Below are positions 37,010-47,599 of a DNA stretch of 64,000 nucleotides, piece by piece. The stretch lies in contig OX459110.1 of NCBI GenBank assembly GCA_949775045.1, positions 9,412,470 through 9,476,469 on the forward strand, read 5' to 3'. Made by a program: the position numbers and the translations under genes. The DNA is from Metridium senile (lineage: Eukaryota; Cnidaria; Anthozoa; Actiniaria; Metridiidae). Position 1 is the first letter of the stretch; every line of letters begins with the position of its first letter. The notes under the pieces are model-generated. The model was not told where the DNA came from. It did no database searches and saw nothing but the letters and a program-made list of their open reading frames with translations.

Positions 37010-39148
37010 TTAAAGTTTCATGGCATTGTGCATGATATGTTGCTGATAATAGGCTGTCAACTTTGTAATCATTGCTTCCCAGAAATGTTCATCAAATTGT
37101 ACTCGCTCAATGATAAGGCCTTTAGTAAAGAAGCAAACAAAGTCACACCATTTCAAGCCACATATACCAAGTTGTCCTTGTATTTGATAATAGTAAATAT
37201 GACTTCGTTGGAGTTGTGGCTTTCCATTGATAAGATCACAATAAAAAGTGGGCTCCTTGCATGCCTCTTCTGGAGTAAGATTTCTTAATGTGTAAGGACA
37301 TTTGATTTCTACTAGGCCATAGCCCTTGTCAATCACTTTTCTATCAGGTGATGCAGCCAGCCAGGGCATCTGTTGACATACAATAACACCACTCTCTGAT
37401 ATCTTAACTGGATTTCCTGATGCTTTCATGTAATTAACATATTTATCTGCAGCTTTAGCTTCATTATCTTTGCCATACTTTATAGATGATACATTTGATA
37501 GATCTTTGTGTGTTAAAAGAGTGTCAACAAACTTTGTTTGACTTAAACCAGTTTTTCTCTTGCATACTTGTCCAAAATTGCTGCTAGTTAATCTGTGTTT
37601 TCTTACATTAAACCAAAGTAAGTTATCACTCTGTCCTCTAGTGTTTTCTTCAATATATGATGGGTTAGTGACTTGTAAGTTATCAATAAATTGACTCTCC
37701 TCAACATTAAGAGGCATTTGTAATCCTACAGCTTTAATTACTTCCTTATCATATGGCAAACTTGGAAAGTTATCTTGTATAGATATACCTGGTATAGTAA
37801 GTAGGGGAGGAAAATTTGTTATAACTTGGAAGTTTCCTTCAGTCAAAGAAAGTTGGTAACTTAAAGCACTTCCAACAGGAACCTTTGAATCATTTAATGT
37901 TATTTGCTTAGTAGATGGGCTATCAGAAAACACAGTACAGAATCCCAAAGCAGGGTTTATTTCTGCAAGACTGTATTGTAATTCAATAGCCCCTTCATTG
38001 TTCCTAATGACAGGTTGTCTTGCCTCATAAAGTGTACATTTCACACCCCCTGACTTTTTTGCACCATACTTTGGGTTTGTTACTGTGTAACCCATAATGG
38101 GATCTGGGTGAATTCCCTGGGTTCTGGGTTTATGCCATTGTTGTGGGTTGTCTGTACATGTCCCAACTACAGGAAAACTTTTAGCCTTTATTTTTATTGT
38201 GTGATCAATCAGATATAATAATGCCATTGTATGATTACAATAGCCATTAGCACCAGCAACGCAAGAACACTTGCCATTAATTACATTCCCATCCACTGCT
38301 AATTTTACTACAACATTATGTGGGCTCAAACTTTTTTTTTGTGAACGATAACATTTGCCTTTAATGTGGACTTCATTTTGTAATGCAAACATCAACACAT
38401 CATGCACATAATTCTCATAAAAGAACTTGTAACCTTTTTCAAGGGGTTTTTCAACATAACTACTTGAATTCCTGCCACTCTTTTTCGCATGATTAACAAT
38501 GTTGATATATGAAAACTTCTTCGGTAGGTAAGATGTGCCAGAGCTCCAGTTTTCCACTAAATCTGACTTCGAAGCTTGACTGACTTCAGTACTTGATTCT
38601 GCTTCGCGTTCCTCACAGCACTTGTCACATTTCATTCTTTTGGCTTTAGAATAACATTTCCCGGGATCGGGGTCGATAATTGGGTGTTGAAGATCGAAGT
38701 TGTGCCTTACCCTGATGAGACAAGGTATAAGAAATCGTTTTAGAAAACATATCGCTGGGCGGTTAACATGTACTTTAATATTTGACAAAACTAACCAATA
38801 TTACTATTGTGTGCAAACAATCAAAATTTAATCACGTTTGGTTGATACTTACTTTGAAATAAGCTCAGCTTTTGTCTCAGCTGACTTCCGCTTTATTTCA
38901 CGGCACTTTAACCAAAACACAAGCTCGTTTTTCTTGTATTTTTCTAACTTTTCTAGAGTCAACGAAGAACCAGGTATGTCTTCGCAAGTCAGCTGTAGAG
39001 ACAAGTTGCAATTTGTTAGCGGTAAAAAATCGATTCATGACAGCATTCCCATTAAAACGAAAGGTGATAATTAAATTAGTCAGCATACCTGTTCACAATT
39101 ACAAGCAGTTTGATTCAAATCGCTGTCCGATTCGTCTTCCACGTCCAT
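37010..39148 (-). CDS. SAP/SWIM/YqaJ-exonuclease protein of the ISL2EU element
   Basis: Minus-strand exons 39148-39089, 38992-38853 and 38711-37010 join in frame to 633 aa; the start ATG lies 45 bp inside the right repeat. A SAP-like segment in exon 2 (LEKLEKYKKNELVFWLK, about 31-66) is a DNA-binding motif. A SWIM zinc finger (CSCVAGANGYCNH, about 213-226) follows. A YqaJ/lambda-exonuclease domain (about 430-600) has YGKDNEAKA, a catalytic Asp in AASPDRKV (about 521) and VEIKCP (Glu/Lys, about 534-536), then YYYQIQGQL. It presumably processes DNA ends during transposition; its exact role is not established. No stops or frameshifts; the acceptor at 38711 gives SK-VRHNFDL. Confidence 0.88.
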
Positions 39149-39192
39149 TTTGACTTAGAATGGCGGGAAAACATAAGAGCCGTGGGGCACGT

Positions 39193-39259
39193 CTTTCCGC
39201 GCTTGACGTCATCGATAATTAATTCAAAATGGCGTCGCGACTTATTAAAAGGGTGTATA
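39193..39259 (-). repeat. right terminal inverted repeat of the ISL2EU element
   Basis: Partner of 34318-34384. It ends GGGTGTATA and includes the same TGACGTCA word upstream of the nuclease gene. Confidence 0.9.
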
Positions 39260-39764
39260 TCGCATACTCAAATCTAGTAAGCCTTTGGGCTCTTGGGGGG
39301 AGGGAACGGGGTGAAATGTCAACATTTTGTAACACAGGCATCCCGGTACATAGAAATATCGAGCAGATTCAAACAAGCCCAAAAATCACACACATTTTTT
39401 CTTTTTGTGAACTGGGAAAATAGGATTTTATGCACTGGTCATCAATCAAATAAAACACACATGCAAAACACAATTTAAGAGTTAACTTTTAATGATATAT
39501 AAAAAACTACTGAAATGATACGTTGGGTGTAAACAACAAAATAAACATATATAGTCATTGTCAAAAAAGTTGTGAAAAAAGACCAAAAGAACTATTATCT
39601 GATGATTTGTATATTTGTTTTAAACGATATAAATTCTGGTTTCAAACTCTATAGTGAGTAACAGTGAACAGAGAATAATAATTATGAACTCTACTTATAC
39701 AATAATTTCTGGTATCGAGTATTTAGGGCGAGTATATAAGGTCTGACATGACATTCCTTTTGGT

Positions 39765-40971
39765 CTAAATGATTTTTTGGTGGACATCATTAATAACATT
39801 GTCTGTATAAGAGAGAACTTGATCCACGCTTTCAGCATAGTCAGTAGTCCAACGGCAACCTAACAAGACCCTGGCTCCCAAGGATCCACTACCATCCAGG
39901 TATCCCAGTTTACCCTGCCAACAGGGTCTAGTTCTTAGTGCATTCCATTCAAAACAATATATGAGCTAGTTATGGGAAGTAAATATCACTGTAGATGTAT
40001 TATTTATATTACGAATCAATGAGACCCACAATGCCCTTTGGTCTTGGAATTCATTTTTTGAAATACAGTAAAAACCCGGATATAAGAACAAGTGGGTTAA
40101 GAACACCCAAGCCTGAATTTTGGCGTTTTAAGTACCATGTAAATAAGAACACAATCAGCCTGAAAAATTAAAAAGTGTTCTTAAAAAAATAAGATCAATA
40201 TTTATGTGCTAGACCTGTATTGCAGTAATAGAGTTTAATTCAATTCATTCAATTTTATTATAAATTTATATAATTACAATAACATAATTAGCAATGCAAC
40301 TAATCAGGGTAGGCCAATTAATTTATAATAATAATAATACCTGATAGTAATATATTTTTCTACTGTTTTGATATTATTATTGCAGTGAAGATTTTTTTTA
40401 ATAACATTTTTGAACTTACACATTGATATCATTTACATGTATTGGTAGTCAATATAGAAATATATATTTTAGAAACATTTATTTTAAGAACAAGAACAAA
40501 ATCAGCCTAGCTGAACTTCAAAAATGGGTGTTATTATATGTGGGTTTTTACTGTAGCTGTATCTTATACATTCCGGATCCTATCAAGAGTCCTGTGAAGA
40601 GTTTCCATGAATTCCTGTATTCCTAGACTAATTGTTGTACAGTATGCAACTTGATAGGGGGATTAGATTCAAATCTATAATGCACTCTTTGGTAAATGGT
40701 AATTAGATTGAGTGTGAGTGCTGATTAGAGTTGATCCCCAAATTGAGTTATAAGCAAGAAAACAAGACACTTATTTTCCCTAGGGAAAATAGAAAGAAAG
40801 ACCAGTGTTTGCTTTTCTAATTTCTTTACACGAGTTACACGTTTCTATATCGTACAACAGGAATCCCATTATAAGCATAAAAAGAAAAACGCGGGTTCCC
40901 TGTGTAATTTTGGTGTGACGTATTACATGATCCTGAAAGGACCTGGGATCTAGTTGGGCATTTGTGTCCAT
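39765..40971 (-). CDS. candidate small membrane-protein gene, unrecognised
   Basis: Three plausible minus-strand coding pieces. (1) ATG at 40971 opens MDTNAQLDPRSFQDHV followed by the hydrophobic VFLFMLIMGFLLYDI, a likely membrane segment. (2) 40622-40570, flanked by CTAG and GTATAAG, can encode IQEFMETLHRTLDRIRN. (3) A terminal exon 39965-39765 encodes 66 codons including PCWQGKLGYLDGSGSLGAR to TAG. Pieces 2 and 3 join in phase; the link from 1 to 2 does not with any donor I can see, so an exon may be missing. No family recognised. A pogo-like MITE (40064-40555) lies in the intron between 2 and 3. Confidence 0.3.
40064..40555. mobile_element. pogo/Tigger-like MITE with TA duplication
   Basis: TA-CAGTAAAAACCCGGATATAAG at the left and GGGTTTTTACTG-TA at the right. 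AAGAACA words recur near both ends. The CAGTAAAACC-type ends with TA targets are characteristic of pogo-class elements. No transposase inside. Confidence 0.7.
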
Positions 40972-41387
40972 CTTGAGTCGTTTTTTTTTGCTACAAATGA
41001 GGTAAATATGGATAACTTTAACACTATAGAACCTACAAGACAATAATTTTACAGTTTGTTTTATTATTTGAACAACATTTAGAATCGAAAATACCCAGAA
41101 ACAGAACGTTGTACTTAACTTGTAAGGTAGTCGAGTCTGAAGTTCTCAAACAATATCGTTCGCGTTTATATTCGTTTGTATAAATCTCCGCTTATTTGCT
41201 TGCTTTGTTATTCCATTGACCCTTCGTCATACGTCTAGCTCCTATTTCAATCTCGTGACATTGGTCTACCTTGTATTAAATATAATACAGCCAAACCTAC
41301 TGAAGCGTTCCTATCGAGGTTAGAATATTTTGTTTTGAAATTTGCATAAATGAATCGAATCTTGTAAGAGGCCAACCATTTAACTTT

Positions 41388-41585
41388 TGGGGGGGGGGGG
41401 GGGGGGGGCAGGATGATTTGGTCCGTGCACGAAATTTTTTTTAGCCAGCTGCCATGCACACAGGATTTATTTGATAGAAATGCAAAGATTCGAGTGTCAA
41501 TTTTGGCTTTCATGAAATTTTTTTTGGCCCTTTGGGCCGTGCAGGAATTTTTTTTTCAAAATCCCCCCCCCCCCCCCCCCCCCCT
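41388..41585. repeat. poly-G and poly-C tracts in an imperfect foldback
   Basis: A run of about 19 G near 41390-41408 and one of about 21 C near 41563-41584 bound sequence with mirrored GTGCACGAAATTTTTTTT / GTGCAGGAATTTTTTTTT elements. Such homopolymers are prone to assembly error and can form G-quadruplexes. Confidence 0.7.
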
Positions 41586-42137
41586 CAAAAGCTTAATGGT
41601 CGGCCCCTAAGATTCAAAAACAAATTAACTGCCTCAAATCAAATTACTTTCAATGTTTTTTTTGGACAACAAAAACTTGCTAAAACTAGTCTGCTTACAG
41701 AAATATATAGTTATATTATTAAAATCCTTACTAAAATATTTTATTACAATGGCATTATCAGTTATTGACCACAAATCATGATTTTTGGACCATTATCGGT
41801 TAATGGTTGAAGTCTGCATTTTGAAATTTACCAGTTTTGATTCACTTATGCAAATTCAAAATAGAAATTAAAAAATAAATATAATTGAATCTTCTTTGGC
41901 TGTAAAAACGATCGTATGTCACTCGGTTCCTAATCGATAACTTCTTCAACTGCCCCCCAAAGGTAAATACTCAGAGATTACAAGCGAATAGAAACCCGAA
42001 CGATACTCTGCTCCCCGTGCTCAAACCAATCAGTGCAAACGATTTTCTATATTTACCTTCACATTAGTTTACACTAATGTTTATTTTAATATGTTAGAGT
42101 GGTTCTTGTTAAACAGTACCACTCTTCAATCCATCTT

Positions 42138-42845
42138 AATTGGCCTTTACTTAAACGAGCAGGGGACTGGGTATAGTTTTCTAAATTAATCTAATTACAA
42201 AATTAAGCATATCATAGGGAAGAGCACATTGAAATATACAAGGTTTCAAAGTTTGGGCACATTAGGTTAAATAGCGACAAAATGAGAGCATTTTAAATGT
42301 CCAAAGAATTACAAAGAAATGTATGATTTGGATGGACAGTGTCCATCCAATCCATACATTTCTTTGTAAATTTTCAAGGTTTTCAAAGACTGCCTCTAAC
42401 CCAGTATTCAACCAAATTCAACCAAACTTTGGAACCTTGTATATCTTGATGTGCTCTTTCCAATGATCATCCTCGGGAACCCAGGGGTATTCTTCTGTCG
42501 CTCGTTTCTCGCTTCCACAACATATACCCCTGGGAACGTAGTCTGTTGGACCTTGTTCCGGAAGTCAAAATTCAGCTCTTTCCTGATTGGTCGACCTTAT
42601 TAGGTCGACCAATGAAAATCAATATAACCTTCAAAGAAAGTCGTTAATTAAGTTTGAATTTTGACTTCCGGAACAAGCTCCAACAGACTACGTTCCCAGG
42701 GGTATATGTTGTGGAAGCGAGAAACGAGCGACAGAAGAATACCCCTGGGTTCCCGAGGATGTCCAATGATATGATTAATTTTGTAATTAGATTAATTTAG
42801 AAAACTAGTACCTAGTCCTCTGCTCGTTTAAGGTAAAGGCCAATT
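42138..42845. mobile_element. large foldback interrupted by a MULE-like MITE
   Basis: The left arm starts AATTGGCCTTTACTTAAACG and the right arm ends GGTAAAGGCCAATT. GAGCAGGGGACTGGGTATAG, TTCTAAATTAATCTAATTAC and AGAGCACATTGAAATATACA are mirrored. The right arm is split at 42468-42761 by the next element. An inner hairpin at about 42315-42375 (AATGTATGGATTGGATGGAC type) forms the loop. Confidence 0.8.
42468..42761. mobile_element. MULE-like MITE, copy 2, with 9-bp target duplication
   Basis: Starts CATCCTCGGGAACCCAGGGG and ends CCTGGGTTCCCGAGGATG. TCCAATGAT flanks both sides exactly (42459-42467, 42762-42770). The interior matches the copy at 11322-11605 almost throughout, including GGTCGACCTTATTAGGTCGA. 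Removing it restores the arm of the surrounding foldback. Confidence 0.9.
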
Positions 42846-43085
42846 ATATTGTGTTCTTGTGCATGGGGTCTATGAGCTTGTTCATTAAATACTTGGCATA
42901 TCAATCAAACATTTGAATCAATCGAACGGAATCAAATTTCATCAAATAATTGGATTTGATGGCATTTGGCAATAGAATGAAATCGAATCCCATCATTTCA
43001 TTGAATTCGATTGTATACGATTTCCAAATCATTTAATTGACTATGTCGGGTTATATATTAATTAATTTTGTACATTGTTTTGTAG

Positions 43086-44080
43086 TCATGGGATTTCTTT
43101 ACGATAGATGCATACAGGAAATCAATGTTCCCATTGGTGAGGGTACACAACTTTCCGAAGCCAATTGTTGTACTTTTGATTACAACAGTGAGCTGAATTT
43201 AATTGTAGCATTTGTTGGAGACATTGGTGAAGTTACTGTTGTAGTATGGGACCCAGATACAGGAAAGTTGATAAAAGGATTCCATTTTGATGTAGAAACT
43301 ATGTCTATGGCTGATGTAATACTCCTGCATGAACGATGTATCGTGGTAGCATACTGTGGAGAACGACCTATATTTAAGGTGTATTCAATTGATTCTGGTG
43401 AAAACATTATGGAAGTAATTGATGATAAATCTGATTTAAATTTCTTGGGCTTATGCGTAGTGGCCCATAGCCCAGAAAATGGCATCATTTTGAATTCTTG
43501 CATGACAGAGTATTTTCTGGATTTAAACACCAAGGTTGTCAATGATAGAGAACTATTTTTTTTGCAGGGGAATACTTTGATGTGTTGTGCAAAGTTAAAT
43601 TATACTTTATGTTGTGATAAACGTCATGATAGAGAGCATGGCTTCTATTGTTTGAACATTGAATTTTTATCTGATGGTGAAACAAGCTCTACTATTGAAT
43701 ACATTACACATTGCATGATTGGTAATGAAAGGCGGGATTTAAGAGATAATGTAACTGGTCTTGCACATGATGGTGAAAATATCATAGTTGCAACAAGTCT
43801 TGATATCTTATTATTGGAATCAGCTGAAAATGAAAGCACAGCACATGTCATCGTTCCAAGTGGTTTTGTTCGTTCAGGTGGTCAGATGAGAGTGAATCAC
43901 AAAAAACAATTGATGGTGTGTGATGGTAGCGATGTGATCAAGGTGTATGAATACAAGCAATACGACACACTACAAGCACTTTGCCGCCATGTCATCCATA
44001 GTCTTCTCAAAGAAAACAAGGAAAAAATCACTAAGTTACCCTTACCAAACCCTATGAAAAACTATCTTTTATACAAGTAG
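43086..44080 (+). CDS. beta-propeller-like protein with C-terminal SOCS box, copy A
   Basis: Open exon after a TTGTTTTGTAG acceptor (AG at 43084-43085), about 331 codons to TAG. WD-like strands are visible (VVVWDPDTGKLIKGF, FKVYSIDSGENIMEV, NVTGLAHDGENIIVAT, KVYEYKQYD). The last 38 residues, DTLQALCRHVIH...ITKLPLPNPMKNYLLYK, fit the SOCS box (LCR.vI....i..LPLP..lk.YL). SOCS-box proteins recruit Elongin B/C and Cullin 5 to ubiquitinate a bound substrate; the propeller would be the substrate receptor. ATG at 43088 could be the start, or an upstream exon may add an N-terminus. The target is unknown. Confidence 0.7.
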
Positions 44081-44144
44081 AAGTCTGTTTTTGGATATTA
44101 GACTGTGCATGAGCAAATACCACACATGTTTTTGCCCTTTCCTT

Positions 44145-44530
44145 GCCCACAATTTCATTGCTATGCACCATCAGACAAAAATTTGTAAAATAAAGATGGT
44201 GATACTCTTCTGTGGATTAAACACAAATTGTCGAGACAACTAATAACAACTTCAAATGTAAATAGTGGTTGATTTGAACATAAAACAGGTAGAAATGGTA
44301 TTTAAAAAACAAATTGAGCCAAAAATACAATTGTCTTGTTGAATTTATTTATTTTGAATGGTCTGATACCTAAAATATATCTTTGGTGCTCGAAGAAAAT
44401 TTTTTTTTCCATTGAACTGCCATTCACTACTACCTGCTTGTAAAATGTGTTGTTTGGTTGACAGAAAAGAATTGCCAACTCTGATCTGTTGGGCACATAG
44501 CAATCAAATGGGTGCTACCAGTACTAGCTT
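44145..44530. repeat. foldback family 5, copy 2, in copy A 3' flank
   Basis: Shares long stretches with the reverse complement of 25101-25512 (CATCAGACAAAAATTTGTAA, AACAGGTAGAAATGGTATTT, TCTGATACCTAAAATATATC). It is followed by an AGGGGTGGATCCAGGGGCGG segment that looks like the edge of another repeat (44545-44680). Confidence 0.7.
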
Positions 44531-44812
44531 CCTGTAGCATCAGGGGTGGATCCAGGGGCGGGTGGAGGGGGTGCGCACCCTCCTTGGGATCAGATAATCA
44601 TGAAGCTCGAAAATATTTTTTCGTAAGTTATTTATATATTACGTCATTATATTACGTCAGAAAAAAATCATGTATCCGTCCCTGAGCATCAAAGAACTGA
44701 AATCTCGTAATCTGTTTGATCGTTTACTGGAAAATCGAAATTATTTGTACATTAGATATAGATAGAATTCAATCATATTTAGATAGGCTATTTGTTCCAA
44801 TTCACTTTAGAT

Positions 44813-45140
44813 AAGCTAGGGTAATTACATAGTGAAAATGTGTTCTGTGTTCAAATTTACCTATGAGATTAATATCTCCCTGTGACCCCCACAGCTGCCC
44901 TATACTACATTGTCCAGCTGTGTATCTAGCGTGGTTGGTCCTTGTGGTGTAGTGGTTAACACACCAGACTAGAAAGCCAAAACCATGGGGTTCAATTCCT
45001 GCCAAGGGCATATGATATTTTTCTCGTGTATCTGTATAGAGTAATTACCCTTGTTTTATTATATTTATTCATTGTTGTTATTTTGAGGGCCATTTAGAGT
45101 TACCCTCTTTGAATAAAGTATTGTATTCTATTCCACATTC
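44813..45140 (+). repeat. tRNA-derived SINE, most complete copy
   Basis: Leader with CAGCTGCCCTATACTACATT, then TGGTGTAGTGGTTAACAC (A box) and GGTTCAATTCCTGC (B box), then a tail ending GAATAAAGTATTGTATTC. The copy at 12398 shares the leader and boxes. No closed acceptor stem is present, so this is a SINE rather than a tRNA gene. Confidence 0.65.
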
Positions 45141-45236
45141 TTCTCATCATTGTGTCTACATGTCCCTACAACAAATGAGTTCCTAGCATACCTTTGTTAA
45201 TTTCACCATTTCACCCAATTTTACCCCAATCTAGGT

Positions 45237-45321
45237 GATAACGCAGGGATTGCCAGTACACAAGAGAAGTGTAAGAGAAGCAGAGTGATTCTCTCCTGTG
45301 CTATCACAATCTGCAAATGCC
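45237..45321. repeat. foldback family 2, diverged copy
   Basis: GATAACGCAGGGATTGCCAG...AGAGAAGTGTAAGAGAAGC and its partial mirror ending CAATCTGCAAATGCCTTATC resemble the hairpins at 10771-10886 and 62201-62340. A fragment of the CAGGGTTCGTGCTACTCC repeat follows at 45683. Confidence 0.5.
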
Positions 45322-46086
45322 TTATCTCAAGTATGTTAGGTGGCTTCCTATAGTATTTTTCAGACCATATCTTTCATTTTCATTTGGCTTATTCATAGTC
45401 TTAACTTATACCTATATACTTGATTTTTGGACCAGTTATAGAGCTAAGATGAATTTTTTAAATGATGTTAATTTTAGCTTGATTGACGTTACCTTGGCAA
45501 CGATAAAGAAATATTGTTGAAATTGTTTTGTATTGAATAACTCTAAAACTCGATGAGACCTAGACAAACGGCAAACGACATTATCAACTTCAAGCTATTA
45601 CAGAACATAGACCTCCCAAATTTGAGGTATTGCGTGACCACTAAAAACGGCTGTGAGCCGAGACAAGTATTTGTTATATACAGGGTTCGTGCTACTCCTT
45701 AAACTCCTTGAAACTTTAAATAGGTAACATGTAGAAATCAATTGCTTGATTTATCAACAATAGTTGGTCTTATAATAATAACAGTACTCTGAGCAGTATG
45801 TATTAAACTGATCATTGATTAATAATTAACTGCCTACAGTAATTGCCAAGGTTTAACTCTTGCTGTTCAAAATACAATCATTGACAATTAATTACTAGTT
45901 AGTAGGATGATTTAATTCTATCCTCAAAATAATCATATCTTGAACTTTCAGTTCTCACCCTTGTCTGCATACTCTATATTGATAACCAGATATAAACTTG
46001 TGTCTTGAATACATAAAGACTATATAAAATTCTCAATTATTCCCAGAAATTCCAAACTAATATAAAATTTCTACTGCACGCAAGTA

Positions 46087-46291
46087 CAAGCTTGGAATTC
46101 GTAGGAATTCGTAGGAATTCTAACAAAGCTTGGAATTCCTAGGAATTCCTAGGAATTCCTTGGAATTCAATGTCCCAATTACCGTGAAAATTCACACCTA
46201 AATTCCTAAGAATTCCTAGGAATTCATGAGAATAAAATCCTAGGAATTCCTAGGAAATTCCTAGGAATTCCTAGGAATTTCCAAGCTTTTT
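46087..46291. repeat. palindromic GGAATTCCTA decamer array
   Basis: Many iterations of TAGGAATTCC (and GTAGGAATTC) on both sides of a unique centre (AATGTCCCAATTACCGTGAA), framed by CAAGCTTGGAATTC at the left and GAATTTCCAAGCTT at the right. Each word is itself nearly palindromic, so the whole can fold in many registers. Confidence 0.85.
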
Positions 46292-46425
46292 TCACAAGGG
46301 TGCTCTTGTATTAATGTATTATTGAAATATTTTATTGTTCATGGTGCTTGTTCCCAGTCCTTTCGGCATGGAGCCTATGAGCATGCTCATTATATATTAA
46401 TTAAATTATGTATATTGTTTTGTAG

Positions 46426-47414
46426 TCAGGAGATTTCTTTATAATAAATGCATACAAGAAATCAGAGTTCCCATTGGCCAAGTAACACAGCTTCCTAAAG
46501 TCATTGGTTATTCTTTTGATTACAACAGTGAGCTGAATTTATTTGCTGCACATTTTGGAGACACTGATAAAGTTCCAGTTGTTATATGGGACCCAGATAC
46601 AGGAAAGCTGATAAGAGAAATCTATGAGGATGGGAAAATTGCATATGATATGATATTCCTGGAAGAACGGTGTATAGTTGTAACATACAATTGTCCATAT
46701 CGATATGATGGATATGGCTTTATTGTGTATTCAATTGATTCTGGTGAAAAAGTTATGGAAGTGTTTGATGATTCTGTTATAAGTAGCTGCAGTTTCATAA
46801 TGGCTCGTAGCCCAGAAAATGGTATCATTTTTAATAGTTGTATGATAGAGTATTTTCTTGATCTAAAAACCAAGAAGGTTGTTAATAAGAGAAATCTATA
46901 TGAAAAGGACCATGGTATTAGTTTGTGTTGTTCAAAGTTTAGCTATACTTTTTGTTTTGATGGTCGTTTTGAGGGCTTTTATTGTGTGAATATTGAATTT
47001 TTATCTGATGGTGAAACAAGCTCTACCATTGAATACATAACATATTGCATGATTGATAATGAAAGGCGGGATTTCAGAAATAAAGTAACTGGTCTTGCAC
47101 ATGATGGTGAAAATATCATAGTTGCAACAAGACTTGATATCATAGTATTGGAATCAGCTAAAGATGGTAGTACAGCACATGTCATCGTTCCAAGTGGTTT
47201 TACATATTTTGGTGGTCAGATAAAAGTGAACCACAGAAAGCAATTGATGGTGTGTGATGGAAGCGATGTGATCAAGGTGTATGAATACAAGCAATACAAC
47301 ACACTTCAAGCACTTTGCCGCCATGTCATCCATAGTGTTCTCAAAGAAAACAAGGAAAAAATCACCAAGTTACCCTTGCCACCGTTTATGAAAAACTATC
47401 TTTTATACAAGTAG
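46426..47414 (+). CDS. beta-propeller-like protein with SOCS box, copy B
   Basis: Exon after the same TTGTTTTGTAG acceptor as copy A, open for about 329 codons to TAG. It is a diverged paralogue: LDLKTKKVVNKRN, GFYCVNIEFLSDGETSS and CRHVIHSVLKENKEKITKLP with LPPFMKNYLLYK at the end. The codon equal to copy A's first ATG is AGG here, so either an upstream exon supplies the start or translation begins further in (46650 is the first ATG in frame). The SOCS box is intact. Confidence 0.65.
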
Positions 47415-47599
47415 AAACTTGTCTGTTCTTTGGATATGAGACTATGTTAGCATTTGCCACACAGACGTGTTTGCCCTTTCTTGAACACCTCCAAGAGAGA
47501 GGTAACTGCATGGTTGATTGTCAGGATTGTTGGCTCCAGGTTTGCAACTCAGCAGCGTCTGCCATGAATTAGTGAGTGAGTGAGCAAATGCAGTGACGA

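Larger units (their letters stand above)
34318..39259. mobile_element. ISL2EU-type (THAP + YqaJ) DNA transposon, apparently intact
   Basis: Terminal inverted repeats 34318-34384 and 39193-39259 are identical over 67 bp except one base, starting TATACACCCTTTTAATAAGT. Between them are two convergent genes, a THAP-DDE transposase (+) and a SAP/SWIM/YqaJ exonuclease (-), both without stops or frameshifts. This two-gene content is what is described for the ISL2EU superfamily. The palindromic TATA at each end hides the exact target duplication (TA is consistent). About 4.94 kb. Confidence 0.85.

Noticed and set aside
37010..38788. ORF start at 38788 as the true start of the YqaJ protein
   Set aside because: The first 26 codons lie in an intron; acceptor at 38711 and two upstream exons give a better N-terminus.
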